Assembly: GCA_019455285.1 (NCBI GenBank)
Contig: JACFMS010000009.1
Location: forward strand, 51,732-115,731
Source of the DNA: Sphingomonadales bacterium
Lineage (GTDB): Bacteria; Pseudomonadota; Alphaproteobacteria; Sphingomonadales; Govanellaceae
DNA: 64,000 bases
Reading direction: 5' to 3'
The notes beneath the pieces are model-generated. The model was not told the origin of the DNA, did not search any database, and saw only the letters and a program-made list of their open reading frames with translations. A program made the translations under genes and the position numbers. Within the stretch, counting starts at the first letter, position 1, and every line of letters starts with the position of its first letter. Shown piece by piece: positions 14,997 through 24,431 of this stretch.

Positions 14997-16555
14997 CCGT
15001 CAGCCATCTTGCCGAGGAGCGCCCGCTCCTCCTGCTTGTCGAAGCCGGCCCGGTCTGTATCGCCGCGCGCGCTGCGGTCGGTGATCGAGACGATCCAGGT
15101 GGTCAAGAGCGCGGCGGCCAGCGAGAACAGTGTCGGATAGTCGTAAGGATAGGGCGCGCTTTGGTTGCCAAGAACGACCACCCACACCGCTGGGCTAAGC
15201 ACCACCAAGGTGATCGCCACCACCAGTCCGACGGCGCCGCCCCACAATGCGCCGCGGGTGGTCAGGCCGCGCCAGAACATGGCGAGGACGAGAATGGGAA
15301 AGTTGACGCTGGCGGCAATCGACAACGCCAGGAGGCCGAGGAAGGCAACGTTCTGGCCCTTAAACAGAATGCCGAGGCCAATGGCGATGAGGCCGACGAA
15401 CAGCGGCGTGATACGGGCAATCCGCATGATGTCCTTATCAGTGGCTCGGCCGTGGCGGATGATGTGGGCGTATAAATCATGGGATACCGCCGACGAGGCG
15501 GCAAGCGTCAGGCCGGCCACCACCGCCAGAATGGTGGCGAAGGCGACGGCGGAGATGAAGCCCATGAAGAGGTCGCCGACCAGTGCGCCGGCCAGGTGCA
15601 CCGACGCCATGTTGCCGCCGCCGATCAACGCTCCGGTCGCGGTCTTGGCCTCAGGATGCTGGGCTAGGATGACAATGGCGCCCAGGCCAATGAAAAACAC
15701 CACGATCTGGAAGTAGCCGATGATGGCGGTGGAATATAGCGCCGAGCGGCGCGCCTCGTGGGCGTCCGGCACGGTGAAAAACCGCATCAGCACATGGGGC
15801 AGTCCGGCGGGACCGAACAGGAAAGCGAGGCCCAAGGACAGCGCCGTGATGGGATCGTCGATACTGCCCACCGGACCGACGATGGCGCCGCCGAGGGCAT
15901 GGGTTACGGTTGCCGCCTCCAAAAGCTTGCCGAGGCTGAAATCGAATTCGGCGAGCACCAGGAGCGCCAGTACGGTGCCGCCGAACAGCAAGAGGAGCGC
16001 CTTGACGATCTGCACCCAGGTGGTAGCCAGCATGCCGCCGAAGGTAACGTAAAGGGTCATCAGGATGCCGACCAGGGTCACCGCCACCTCGTAGGGCAAG
16101 CCGAACAGCACTTCGACTAGCGCCCCGGCGCCCACCATCTGGGTCAGCAGGTACAAGGTGATCACCGCCAGGCTGCCGGCCGCCGAAATGCCGCGCATGG
16201 ATACCCGATCGAGACGATAGGAGGCGACGTCGGCGAAGGTATAGCGGCCGAGGTTGCGCAAGCGGTCGGCGATGAGAAAGAGAATGATCGGCCAGCCCAC
16301 GGTGCCGCCGATGGAATAGAGGATGCCGTCGAAGCCGAAGGCATAGACCATGGCTGATATACCTAGGAAAGTGGAGGCCGACATATAATCGCCGGAGATC
16401 GCCAGGCCGTTGGCGGCGCCGCCGAAACGGCTGCCGGCGGCGTAAAACTCGTCGGTGGTGCGCGAGCGGCGGGCGGCGATATAGGTCATGACCAGGGTTG
16501 CGCCAACGAACAGCACAAACATGCTGATGGCGGACCAGTTAGCTCCATTGCTCAT
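14993..16555 (-). CDS. actP: Cation/acetate symporter ActP-like (SSS family)
   Basis: 520-aa sodium:solute symporter with about 13 membrane spans. Features include YIAARRSRTTDEFYAAGSRFGGAANGLAISGDYMSASTFLGI near the N-terminus and GPAGLPHVLMRFFTVPDAHEARRS in the middle, both characteristic of the acetate permease branch. A DUF485 (YjcH-like) gene lies directly upstream and overlaps by 4 bases, the conserved yjcH-actP pair. It probably imports acetate or other short monocarboxylates with Na+. No acs gene is present here. Confidence 0.92.
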   Translation of the reverse strand: MSNGANWSAISMFVLFVGATLVMTYIAARRSRTTDEFYAAGSRFGGAANGLAISGDYMSASTFLGISAMVYAFGFDGILYSIGGTVGWPIILFLIADRLRNLGRYTFADVASYRLDRVSMRGISAAGSLAVITLYLLTQMVGAGALVEVLFGLPYEVAVTLVGILMTLYVTFGGMLATTWVQIVKALLLLFGGTVLALLVLAEFDFSLGKLLEAATVTHALGGAIVGPVGSIDDPITALSLGLAFLFGPAGLPHVLMRFFTVPDAHEARRSALYSTAIIGYFQIVVFFIGLGAIVILAQHPEAKTATGALIGGGNMASVHLAGALVGDLFMGFISAVAFATILAVVAGLTLAASSAVSHDLYAHIIRHGRATDKDIMRIARITPLFVGLIAIGLGILFKGQNVAFLGLLALSIAASVNFPILVLAMFWRGLTTRGALWGGAVGLVVAITLVVLSPAVWVVVLGNQSAPYPYDYPTLFSLAAALLTTWIVSITDRSARGDTDRAGFDKQEERALLGKMADG

Positions 16556-16830
16556 GAACGACGCTCCTTACGGATGGCTTCCAGGAGGACATCGCCGCGA
16601 CGGTTGAGGAGGCGAACGAACAGGGAGGTGGCGGCGACAGCGCCGATGATCAATAAAATCGCCATCACGATGCCCCGGGAAATGATGGTCCCCTCCATGA
16701 TCGGCGCGGACAGCCAGCCGGGGGCATAAACTACGGCCAGATTGAAGCCGAGGTAGGCCACCACCAGCACCGCCGAGAAAAGCAGACTTAGCCGGCGCAT
16801 GAAGCGGGACAGTTGGGCAAGCGAGGTCAT
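16552..16830 (-). CDS. DUF485 membrane protein, ActP partner (YjcH-like)
   Basis: 92-aa protein with two transmembrane helices (about residues 12-38 and 53-77) and basic ends. DUF485 proteins are encoded immediately upstream of acetate symporters, and here the reading frames overlap by 4 bases. The ATG at 16830 has an AAGGTGA ribosome site; a TTG two codons upstream is also possible. Its exact role is unknown; it presumably assists the symporter. Confidence 0.88.
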   Translation of the reverse strand: MTSLAQLSRFMRRLSLLFSAVLVVAYLGFNLAVVYAPGWLSAPIMEGTIISRGIVMAILLIIGAVAATSLFVRLLNRRGDVLLEAIRKERRS

Positions 16831-16837
16831 GGGCAAA

Positions 16838-17077
16838 TCACCTTGGGTCTGCGCCGATTGGCGTTTCCGGCTCCAAGAGCCGATGGAGATGGACGACCAC
16901 GTACTTCATGTGGGCGTCATCCACGGTGCGCTGGGCGGCGGCTCGCCAGGCCGCCACGGCTTCGCGATAGTTGGGGAAGATGCCGACGATGTCGAGGGCA
17001 TTCAGGTCTTCGAACTCAAGGCCGCTGGGGTTTTTGACCCGGCCGCCGAACACGAGGTGCAATTTCTGGTCGGTCAC
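16838..17077 (-). CDS. DUF4170 family protein
   Basis: 79-aa soluble protein of the alphaproteobacterial DUF4170 family. Seen here are KLHLVFGGRVKNP, DIVGIFPNYREAVAAWRAAAQRTVDDAHMKYVVVHLHRLL and a short acidic end. Function unknown. The start is a GTG with a strong AAAGGGAGG site. It precedes the DUF485-actP pair by 7 bases and is probably the first gene of that transcript. Confidence 0.85.
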   Translation of the reverse strand: MTDQKLHLVFGGRVKNPSGLEFEDLNALDIVGIFPNYREAVAAWRAAAQRTVDDAHMKYVVVHLHRLLEPETPIGADPR

Positions 17078-17178
17078 CCAATGCCTCCCTTTGCCTTAAG
17101 CGAAATCTGGCGTCATTCGTCAGAAGTGCCCTAGAATAGAGAACACCCTACGGTAAACAAGCCAAAGAGGATCCCCTC

Positions 17179-17712
17179 ATGATCGAACCACCCGTCCCCG
17201 TCCTGATTTCCATCGTGGCGCCCGATCGGGTCGGGCTTATCGCCGAGGTGACGGGGGCGCTCTATGATCTGGGGGCCAATCTCGGCGATACCGCCTTTGC
17301 GGTGCTGGGCGCGGGGTGCGAGTTTTCCTGCGTCGCCGAAATGCCGAGGGCGGTGCCGGCGGCCGAGGTGGAAGCGGCCTTGCGCCGACTACCGTCGCTG
17401 GCCGGCGCCGACCTTAGGGTGACGGCCTTTCCCTTTGCCGAGGGAAAGGAGGCGGCGGCCGACATTACCCATGTGGTGGAGGTCGAGGGCGGCGACCGGC
17501 CGGGGCTGATCGCCCGCATGTCCGAGGTCTTCACCGAATTTGGCGCCAACGTGGTGCGCATGAACTCACGCCGGGTGGCCGGCCCGTCAGGCACCCGGTA
17601 TTTGACGATGTTTGCGGTGGCGATGCCGGCGGGACGCGCCGAATCATGTCTGGCGGCGGCGCACAACACCGCCGGGCAGCTTAATCTACTGTGCCGGTAC
17701 CGGACGGCTTAA
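17179..17712 (+). CDS. Double ACT-domain protein (GcvR-like)
   Basis: 177-aa protein made of two ACT domains: residues ~8-80 (ISIVAPDRVGLIAEVTGALYDLGANL) and ~93-170 (VEVEGGDRPGLIARMSEVFTEFGANVVRM). The arrangement is that of GcvR, the glycine-cleavage repressor partner, and of related stand-alone ACT proteins that bind amino acids. No DNA-binding domain is present and no gcv gene is adjacent, so regulatory partner and ligand are open. Confidence 0.85.
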   Translation: MIEPPVPVLISIVAPDRVGLIAEVTGALYDLGANLGDTAFAVLGAGCEFSCVAEMPRAVPAAEVEAALRRLPSLAGADLRVTAFPFAEGKEAAADITHVVEVEGGDRPGLIARMSEVFTEFGANVVRMNSRRVAGPSGTRYLTMFAVAMPAGRAESCLAAAHNTAGQLNLLCRYRTA

Positions 17713-17722
17713 GGATTTCAAT

Positions 17723-17946
17723 CTAGAGTAGGATGATTTTAGATTGAGACAATATTACCTCCCCCTTGATGGGGGAGGTCGTCACGCCGGAGCGTCAAGC
17801 GAAGGCGGACGGGTGGGGGTGTGAAATGCTTGCGGCATCGGCTTTGCTCGTGATGACCATCACCCCCATCCAAACCTTCCCCCATCGACGGGGGAAGGCT
17901 TTGTGGTCAAGCGCTATCGATTCAATGTGAAATCATCACGCTCTAG
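17723..17946. repeat. MITE-like intergenic element with inverted ends
   Basis: The gap after the ACT gene contains a 224-bp element bounded by imperfect 26-bp inverted repeats (17723-17748 and 17921-17946, 20 of 26 positions matching, both beginning CTAGAG). Inside are two strong hairpins: 9-bp stems at 17757-17779 and 17875-17898, each built from C-runs and G-runs. No coding frame was recognised. The structure is that of a small non-autonomous palindromic element. Confidence 0.6.
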
Positions 17947-18012
17947 CCGTTCGGGCTGAGCCTGTCCAAGCCCGAAACAAGGCGCGTCCTTCGACAAGCT
18001 CAGGACGAACGG
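17947..18012. repeat. Palindromic intergenic repeat (CCGTTCG...CGAACGG type)
   Basis: Inverted arms CCGTTCG (17947-17953) and CGAACGG (18006-18012), with imperfectly complementary inner parts rich in GAGCCTGTC and GACAAGCTC. The same motif family recurs at 37.6 kb. It lies at the 3' end of the MlaC-like gene and may act as terminator or RNA-stabilising hairpin. Confidence 0.6.
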
Positions 18013-18026
18013 ATTTCCCAAACTTC

Positions 18027-18728
18027 TTAAGAGTGTGGCTTATTGCCGGCGCTGGCGGCGACCTGACGGGCGGCGATCTGGGTGCGTATGTGCTCCAACA
18101 GCCGGTCCAGCCCACCGGTGCCAATGACGGCGGCAAAGTCGTCGCGCTGGGTGATGATCAGGCTGATGCCCTCGGCCTTGACGTCGATGACCTTGAGCTT
18201 GCCGCCCCGGTCGGCGCGCACCCGCCAGTCGGCCAATACCGGCTCGGCGGCGGGGCGCAGGATTTTGGTATGTACAATGGTGTCGGTCGCCTTGACCGGG
18301 GTTGATCCGGTCAGTTGGACGCTGGCGTTATCAAACTTGGTGATGATGAGATCGTAGAATTTTTCAAACAGGTAGTCGGGAAACAGCGCATTATATTCCG
18401 CCAACTGGGTATCGAAGGCGGCCCGTTCCTCGGCTGTAAGCCCGTCACGGGGCCGGCCGAAGCGGCCCAAGGAAAGCTTGGCGATATAGTCGACGGCGAC
18501 GGTGCGGTTCATCATCGTCCGCACCGCCGTTTTTTTCTGCAATGAGGTCAGCTCGGCATTGCGCAGCGTCGCGAAGACCTCATCGGCGACGCTTTGAATG
18601 AAGGCCTCTGCGTCTTTTTGCGCCGGCGGGGTAGCGGTGGCGGCCATGCCGCCACCAGCGTTCCCCGCAACGACGATCACCAGGACGAACCAAAGAGCCT
18701 TGACACTCTTAAGTATGCGCCGCTGCAT
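18027..18728 (-). CDS. MlaC/Ttg2D family periplasmic lipid-binding protein
   Basis: 233-aa exported protein. The signal peptide spans about residues 1-30 (LKSVKALWFVLVIVVAGNAGGGMAA). The mature part shows the MlaC pattern FIQSVADEVFATLRN, AVDYIAKLSLGRFGR, FDTQLAEYNALFPDYLFEKFYDL and the C-terminal SLIITQRDDFAAVI. MlaC proteins carry phospholipids across the periplasm. It is an orphan here, without mlaFED or VacJ neighbours; related orphans accompany hopanoid genes elsewhere. A GTG one codon upstream is an equally possible start; both sit behind AAGGAG. Confidence 0.87.
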   Translation of the reverse strand: MQRRILKSVKALWFVLVIVVAGNAGGGMAATATPPAQKDAEAFIQSVADEVFATLRNAELTSLQKKTAVRTMMNRTVAVDYIAKLSLGRFGRPRDGLTAEERAAFDTQLAEYNALFPDYLFEKFYDLIITKFDNASVQLTGSTPVKATDTIVHTKILRPAAEPVLADWRVRADRGGKLKVIDVKAEGISLIITQRDDFAAVIGTGGLDRLLEHIRTQIAARQVAASAGNKPHS

Positions 18729-18773
18729 CACAAAGGCACTCCTTCAAAGGGGGCGAGATGATCGTAAGCCGGC

Positions 18774-19148
18774 CTACTTGGTGGCCGTCTTCAAATAGGC
18801 GATCAGGTTCTCGATGTCATCCTCCTTCTTCAGGCCGACAAATATCATCTTGTTGCCGGGAAAGGCGGTTTTCGGATTCTTCAGCCAATTTTCCAGGTGA
18901 TCTTCGTCCCACTGAATGTTGGCGTTCTTCAGGGCATCGGAATATTTATAGCCTGCCGCCGTACCCGCCTTGCGGCCGAAAAGACCATGCAGGCTCGGGC
19001 CCACCATGTTCTTGCCCGCTTCCAGGCTGTGGCAGGTTTTGCACTTCATGAACACTTTCTGCCCCTTGGCGGCGTCGCCGTCGGCAAAGGCGGCGGTGGC
19101 GAAACTGAACACAACGGCCGCTGCCGCCAACCCTAAACTCTTACGCAT
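18774..19148 (-). CDS. Class I c-type cytochrome, periplasmic
   Basis: 124-aa small cytochrome c with a cleavable signal peptide (about residues 1-22, ending AFA). Heme attachment is CKTCH at residues 36-40, and the sixth ligand is the Met of NKMIFVG near residue 100. GPSLHGLFGRKAGTAAGYKYSDA is typical of cytochrome c2/c550. It shuttles electrons in the periplasm between the bc1 complex and oxidases. It lies just upstream of the mlaC-like gene on the same strand; no functional link is evident. Confidence 0.93.
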   Translation of the reverse strand: MRKSLGLAAAAVVFSFATAAFADGDAAKGQKVFMKCKTCHSLEAGKNMVGPSLHGLFGRKAGTAAGYKYSDALKNANIQWDEDHLENWLKNPKTAFPGNKMIFVGLKKEDDIENLIAYLKTATK

Positions 19149-19210
19149 AGATCAATCTCCTTTGCTATACCCCTCGGCCCTTGGCGCTCCCAAGGACGTG
19201 GGATGTCTAC

Positions 19211-20743
19211 TTAACCTTGACCCGTTCGGTCAAGAGCTACCCGCCGGTCAACGATCTCGCCGCGTCCCACCCGGGAGACAAAGCTTTGCAGATCGCGCTT
19301 TACCTCCGGAGCCATCAGGTAAAGCCCGATGATGTTCGGCAGCGACATGGCGAAAATCGCCGCATCGGAAAAATCCACGACCTTGCCGAGGCTCATGGTC
19401 GCGCCGATCACCGTGGCGGTACAGAACAACAGCTTGTAGCTGAGGTCCGCCGCCTTCGACTCGCCGAATAAATATGTCCAGGCTTTAAGGCCATAATAAG
19501 ACCATGAAATCAGGGTCGAAAAGGCAAACAGCACGACCGCCAGCGACAGAATAACCGGAAACCAGTCGATGACGGTGGCGAAAGCCGCCGAGGTCATGGC
19601 CACGCCGTCGAGCCTTGGTGTGGCGTAAGTGCCTGTAATGACGATGACTAGGGCGGTTGCCGTGCATACGATCACGGTATCGACAAAGGGCTCCAGAAGG
19701 GCCACCAGGCCCTCGGTCACGGGCTCGTTGGTGCGCACCGCGGCATGGGCGATGGGGGCGGAGCCGAGCCCCGCTTCGTTGGAAAAGGCGGCGCGCCGAA
19801 AGCCTTGGATGAGGACGCCGATGATGCCGCCCTCAATGCCTTGGGGTGAGAACGCGCCATCCAGGATGGCCAGGAAGGCGGCGGGAATGTCGGCCCAATG
19901 GACGCCGATGATCACCACCGCCGCCGCCAGGTATATGCCGCACATGAAGGGTACCAGCCGGGAGGTGACCTGGGCGATACTTTTGATGCCGCCGATGATG
20001 ACCAGGGCGACCACGCTTGCCATGAGGAGGCCAAATAGCCACCCCCGGCCGGCAAAAATGCTATGCTCGCCGCCGGTGACGGCATAGACCTGTTGAAAGG
20101 CCTGGTTGACCTGGAACATGTTGCCGCCGCCGAACGAGCCGCCGACGCAAAAGACGGCGAAAACGGCGGCCAGGACAGCGCCCAGGGAGCCAAGCCCGCG
20201 CCGCTCGAAGCCTTGTTTCAGGTAGTACATTGGCCCGCCGGAGACTACGCCCGCGGCGCTGATGTGGCGGTATTTGACCGCCAGGGTGCACTCAACAAAC
20301 TTTGACGACATGCCAAGCAGACCGGCCAGGATCATCCAGAAGGTGGCCCCCGGCCCGCCGATGCCGATGGCCACCGCGACGCCGGCAATGTTGCCCAACC
20401 CGACGGTGCCGGACAGCGCCGCCGTAAGCGCCTGGAAATGGCTGACCTCGCCCTTGTCCGCTGGGCCGTCATAGTCGCCGCGGGTGATCTTGAGCGCCAG
20501 ACGGAAGCGGCGGATATTGACAAAGCCGAGGTAGACGGTAAATCCCGCCGCCGCCGCCACCAACCATAAGACGATCAGCGGAAACGGCACGCCGGCAATG
20601 GGAATGGCGGTGAAAATCACCGCCGAGAAGGCGTCGGTGTACGGGGCGACCGCCTCGTTGATCCGCTGGTCGATGCCGGCAATGGCCGGCGCAGTAGAGA
20701 AAATAGTTAAAAATAGCGTTATAAAACAAATTCTTAAAATCAT
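19211..20743 (-). CDS. Sodium:alanine/glycine symporter (AGCS family)
   Basis: 510-aa membrane protein with an N-terminal signal-like segment and about ten further spans. The family signature is seen in [24 protein letters not shown] (~residues 110-133), followed by the loop [22 protein letters not shown] and [23 protein letters not shown] proteins import alanine or glycine with Na+. It is monocistronic by spacing, and the codon after the start is in an AT-rich stretch. Confidence 0.93.
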   Translation of the reverse strand: MILRICFITLFLTIFSTAPAIAGIDQRINEAVAPYTDAFSAVIFTAIPIAGVPFPLIVLWLVAAAAGFTVYLGFVNIRRFRLALKITRGDYDGPADKGEVSHFQALTAALSGTVGLGNIAGVAVAIGIGGPGATFWMILAGLLGMSSKFVECTLAVKYRHISAAGVVSGGPMYYLKQGFERRGLGSLGAVLAAVFAVFCVGGSFGGGNMFQVNQAFQQVYAVTGGEHSIFAGRGWLFGLLMASVVALVIIGGIKSIAQVTSRLVPFMCGIYLAAAVVIIGVHWADIPAAFLAILDGAFSPQGIEGGIIGVLIQGFRRAAFSNEAGLGSAPIAHAAVRTNEPVTEGLVALLEPFVDTVIVCTATALVIVITGTYATPRLDGVAMTSAAFATVIDWFPVILSLAVVLFAFSTLISWSYYGLKAWTYLFGESKAADLSYKLLFCTATVIGATMSLGKVVDFSDAAIFAMSLPNIIGLYLMAPEVKRDLQSFVSRVGRGEIVDRRVALDRTGQG

Positions 20744-20912
20744 TGTTGTAGGTGTCTCCCGACGCCGGCGATGGCAGCGCCAGAGTAAAGACCGAAATCC
20801 ACGGCCGACACAACATGTTTACGCTGGCTTAACCAGTTCGGCGGGAGAATAGGCGATCAAGCCATGGCCCCGGCCTTGCCGCCGCGGCAGGGACAGCGAA
20901 AGGGATCGCGTT

Positions 20913-22022
20913 TTGTCGAAAAAGTTATCAAGCGCCGACGTGGCGCGTTTGCTGGCCGACCCCTCCGATTCCAACCGGGCCGATACCGCTCGCAAAGTCG
21001 GCCAGCAGTTTACTGACCCGGCCTTAAGCGGGGCCGAACGCCAGATCATTCAGGAAATCTTCCGGGTCATGGTGAAGGACGCCGCGGTGCGGGTGCGCGA
21101 GGCGCTCTCCGACAGCATCAAGGACAATCCTGACATCCCGCGCGAGATCGCCCTGGCGCTGGCCAACGATGTCGCCGAGGTGGCGTCACCGATCCTGGAA
21201 TTTTCCGATGTCTTCAGCGACGAAGATTTGCTCAACATCATCGCCAAAAAGGACAGCGAACATCAACAAGCCGTGGCGCGCCGGCAGCAGGTATCGGCAC
21301 GGGTAGCCGACGCCCTGGTTGACACCGAAAACGCCAAGGTGGTCTCCACCCTGGTGCAAAACAAAGGGGCGGAGATTTCCACCAAGACCATGAAACGGGT
21401 GGTCGACGTCTTCGCCGACGATCGGAGCATTACCGAAGCGCTGGCGCAACGGCCGAACCTGCCGATCACGGTGGGCGAGCGGCTGGTCAATCTGGTGTCG
21501 GAGAAGATCCGCGATCATCTGCAGCAGCGTTATAAGATTTCCCAGGAAATGGTGACCGACCTTTTCCTCAACGCCCGGGAAAAGGCCACCATCGGGCTGT
21601 TGCAGCCGGATACCAACCTGCGGGACGTGCTGGCGCTCATCGATCAGCTTCACCGCAACAAGCGGCTGACGCCGACGCTGATCTTGCGCTCCATCTGCAT
21701 GGGCGACACCACCTTTTTTGAAGCGGCGCTGGCGCGGCTGGCCGATGTGCCGATCGCCAACGCCTATCAGCTCATTCATGACCAGAGCGGTCTTGGCTTA
21801 AAGCGGCTGTTTGAGAAATGCGGCCTGTCTGCGCGCATGCTTGAGGTGTGCCGCGGGGCGCTGAATGTCGCCGCCGATATGGAGCTTAATTCTGGCGACG
21901 ATCGCGTCCGCTTCCGCCAACTGGTGATCGAGCGGGTACTGACCCGGTTCGAGGAAGGGTTCGATCCCGACAATCTCGACTACTTCATCGCCAAGCTCGG
22001 TCGCACGGCCCAGGCTGCGTGA
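20913..22022 (+). CDS. DUF2336 domain protein
   Basis: 369-aa soluble helical-repeat protein of the DUF2336 family, common in alphaproteobacteria. Seen are LLADPSDSNRADTARKVG, VMVKDAAVRVREALSDSIKDNPDIPREIALALANDVAEVASPIL and several further ~36-residue helical pairs. The repeats resemble HEAT units, so a scaffold role is likely; no catalytic motif is visible. It appears to start at a TTG behind GAAAGGGA. It is convergent with the coiled-coil gene, with only 5 bases between the stops. Confidence 0.85.
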   Translation: MSKKLSSADVARLLADPSDSNRADTARKVGQQFTDPALSGAERQIIQEIFRVMVKDAAVRVREALSDSIKDNPDIPREIALALANDVAEVASPILEFSDVFSDEDLLNIIAKKDSEHQQAVARRQQVSARVADALVDTENAKVVSTLVQNKGAEISTKTMKRVVDVFADDRSITEALAQRPNLPITVGERLVNLVSEKIRDHLQQRYKISQEMVTDLFLNAREKATIGLLQPDTNLRDVLALIDQLHRNKRLTPTLILRSICMGDTTFFEAALARLADVPIANAYQLIHDQSGLGLKRLFEKCGLSARMLEVCRGALNVAADMELNSGDDRVRFRQLVIERVLTRFEEGFDPDNLDYFIAKLGRTAQAA

Positions 22023-22027
22023 CAACG

Positions 22028-24232
22028 CTACGTCAGGCGGCCCACGGTCTGCGCCAACAAGACATAGAGCCGGCCGATCTGCGATGACACCAGGGTAACG
22101 CTGAGCGCGCCCTTGGGATCCACTTTGTCGACCTCCGTCATCAGCTCCTCAAAGCCCTTCAGGAAGGTTTCCACATGGCGGCGAAAATCGCTGTCGGCGC
22201 CGTAACGATCGCGGATGCGGCGGCGGCTGGCGCGATCGCCGAGCTTCAGCGCGCGGCGGACGAACAGACCGCGGTCGCCCTTGAGAAATTTCTGCCAGTG
22301 TTCATCGCTGACATCATTGGCCAACAAACGGTCGATATCGATGGCGGCGGCTTGCAGGGATTCGATGATGGTTTCAGCGGAGCGGCCGAAGCGCCGCGCG
22401 CCGTCGTGAGAAGCGCGAGCGTCCAGGGTTTGCATCTGCGATTCCGCCGCCATCATCTGTCCGCGCACTCGTTCCAGCCGTTCTTCGAGCGCGCTTAAAC
22501 GAGTGTCGATGGCGCTGCGGAAGGTATCGGTTTCCTCACCTAGCCGCGCCGTGGCGGCGACGATGCGTTCGCCGTCGGCTTTGATGGTGCGGGCCGTGGC
22601 GAGAGCATGCGACAACGCGGCCTCGCCTTCGCTGGTAATCGCCGCCAGTTGGCTGTGGGCGCGTTCTCCGGCAAGCCGCATTTCCTCGCTGATTTCGCGC
22701 AAACGGGAAAGCAGCTGATCGCCGTCAGCCGTGAGTGTGCTCTGAGCCGAGGAAAATTCCTTGGCGCTGCGCTTGGCGGCGGTTTCGATACGCTGCAGAT
22801 CGCCTTCGATGGTGGCCGAGGCTTTTTCCACCGAGCCGACGATCTCCTCGATATCGCTCAAATTGACCGCCGCCAAATCAACCGCGTCCTTGGTTTCTAT
22901 GGCCAGTTGCTCGCTTGCCTGACGCAGATCGCGCCGCCAATGGGCGATGGCCTCATCCAGCGCCTGGCGGGTGGTAGCCAGCGCATCGGCGATGTCGTTG
23001 CGCATGGCGCCGATCAAGGCGCGGCTCGATTGCAGGTGATCGTCATTATCAGCCAGGGTTTTGGCTGCGGCGCCGATGACTCCTTCAAAGGTTTGCAGAG
23101 CGTCGCTCAAGGTCGAGATGGTGCCAAGCAGCGCCTCGCGGCCGGTATCGATGCGGGAAATCGTCGCGTTTGCCTCATCGCGCGCGTGCGTTGCCGTTGC
23201 GGCGAAGGTTTCCGCCGTCGTCTGCAGATCAGCGGCGCGCCGCTTGGCCTCCTCCTCCAGGGCGCGGCCGCGTTCGCCCAGCAGCTGACACAACCGCGAG
23301 GTTTCGCGTTCCATGCCGGCCATGCGGGCGACCAGCCGCGCCTCGGCGTCGTTCGCGGCGTTGCCCAGCGCGCCGATGCCCTCGCTGGTTTCATTGAGCG
23401 CCGATCGAATGGTCCCGGTCAGGCTTTCAAGCCTGCCCGCCAGTCCGCCGGTCTCGGCCGCCGCCTCCTTGATCACCTCGCTTAAAGTCCGCGCCTCGGC
23501 GCGCAGACTTTCGCCAGCGGCGGCGGCGTCCTGCCGGGCAGTGGCGGCGGTATCGCGCAGATCGCGACGCAGCTCGGCCAGACCTTCCAGGCTGCCCTGG
23601 GCGGTCACCTCGATCTGCCGCCGTACGTCGTTCAAGGATTGGCGTTCGGCGGAGAGGCGGAAGGTGATGGTTTCGGCGGCTTTCTCGGCGCCGGTAGTGG
23701 CGGTGAAAAGATCGCCGATCTGGCCCTGGAACCGCCGCTCCAAATGTCCCAGACGGTCCGAGGCGATGTCGCTGGCGGCCTCCAAATGCTCGATCTGACG
23801 TTTCAGCCGGGCGACCAAGCCATCGACGCGGCTTTCGGCGGCATCGACAGGGGATAAGAGCTCATCGAGCGCATGAGCCAGGTCCAGCCGATAGCCGCGC
23901 AAGGGGTCAGTCCGAAGATAGACCAGCGCCGCCAGCCAGACGATGACCAGCGGGCTGACGATGCCGGAGACAAGGCCCGCCGCCTCGCCCAGGTTCAAAT
24001 CCGCGATCCCGCCTTCAGGCAGGCGTCCGGTCACCCACCAGCCGGCGACGCCGAGCCAGGCCATGGACAACAGGGAGGCGATGATGATGGGCCAGTAATG
24101 GCGAAAGAAGACCCGCGCCTCGGTCTCGCTCTGCAACGTAGATGCGCCGGCGCGGGTCCTGACGCCCGGCAGTCGGGCGATTTTGCCGTCGTCGCCGCCG
24201 TTTTCTCTGCCCCCCGAGGCGCCGCGCCCCAT
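22028..24232 (-). CDS. Large membrane-anchored coiled-coil protein
   Basis: 734-aa protein of unknown function. A short basic N-terminus is followed by two transmembrane helices (about residues 48-72 and 87-108). Then comes a very long helical, Ala/Glu/Arg-rich region (~120-620), with heptad-like spacing and repeated 'LxxAxxxTxxxI' segments resembling the helical bundle of chemoreceptors or apolipoprotein-like proteins. The C-terminal ~110 residues form a compact domain (FGRSAETIIESLQAAAIDIDRLLANDVSDEHWQKFL). It has no HAMP, receptor signature or kinase motif. The protein could be a polar or cell-envelope scaffold. It is divergent from a pseudo-receiver gene ~200 bases away. Confidence 0.8.
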   Translation of the reverse strand: MGRGASGGRENGGDDGKIARLPGVRTRAGASTLQSETEARVFFRHYWPIIIASLLSMAWLGVAGWWVTGRLPEGGIADLNLGEAAGLVSGIVSPLVIVWLAALVYLRTDPLRGYRLDLAHALDELLSPVDAAESRVDGLVARLKRQIEHLEAASDIASDRLGHLERRFQGQIGDLFTATTGAEKAAETITFRLSAERQSLNDVRRQIEVTAQGSLEGLAELRRDLRDTAATARQDAAAAGESLRAEARTLSEVIKEAAAETGGLAGRLESLTGTIRSALNETSEGIGALGNAANDAEARLVARMAGMERETSRLCQLLGERGRALEEEAKRRAADLQTTAETFAATATHARDEANATISRIDTGREALLGTISTLSDALQTFEGVIGAAAKTLADNDDHLQSSRALIGAMRNDIADALATTRQALDEAIAHWRRDLRQASEQLAIETKDAVDLAAVNLSDIEEIVGSVEKASATIEGDLQRIETAAKRSAKEFSSAQSTLTADGDQLLSRLREISEEMRLAGERAHSQLAAITSEGEAALSHALATARTIKADGERIVAATARLGEETDTFRSAIDTRLSALEERLERVRGQMMAAESQMQTLDARASHDGARRFGRSAETIIESLQAAAIDIDRLLANDVSDEHWQKFLKGDRGLFVRRALKLGDRASRRRIRDRYGADSDFRRHVETFLKGFEELMTEVDKVDPKGALSVTLVSSQIGRLYVLLAQTVGRLT

Positions 24233-24431
24233 GTCGCACCTTCCTTCCCTGAAAAGCCCTACTATTGTTCATCATAGCAGGCGGTTGGGTGGGCGACAAA
24301 CGACTGTCCGGGCATAAAGCCGGCCAGATGTGGCCATTATTCCCGATCCTGCCGCAAGATATTGATCAAAGCCTTATTCCGTGGTTATAAGGTTGAAGGA
24401 TCATAAAATATCGCCGGAGGGGCTTGGGAGA

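Noticed and set aside
22607..23485. Long plus-strand frame inside the coiled-coil gene
   Set aside because: Shadow of the 734-aa minus-strand gene; no ribosome site or recognisable domain.
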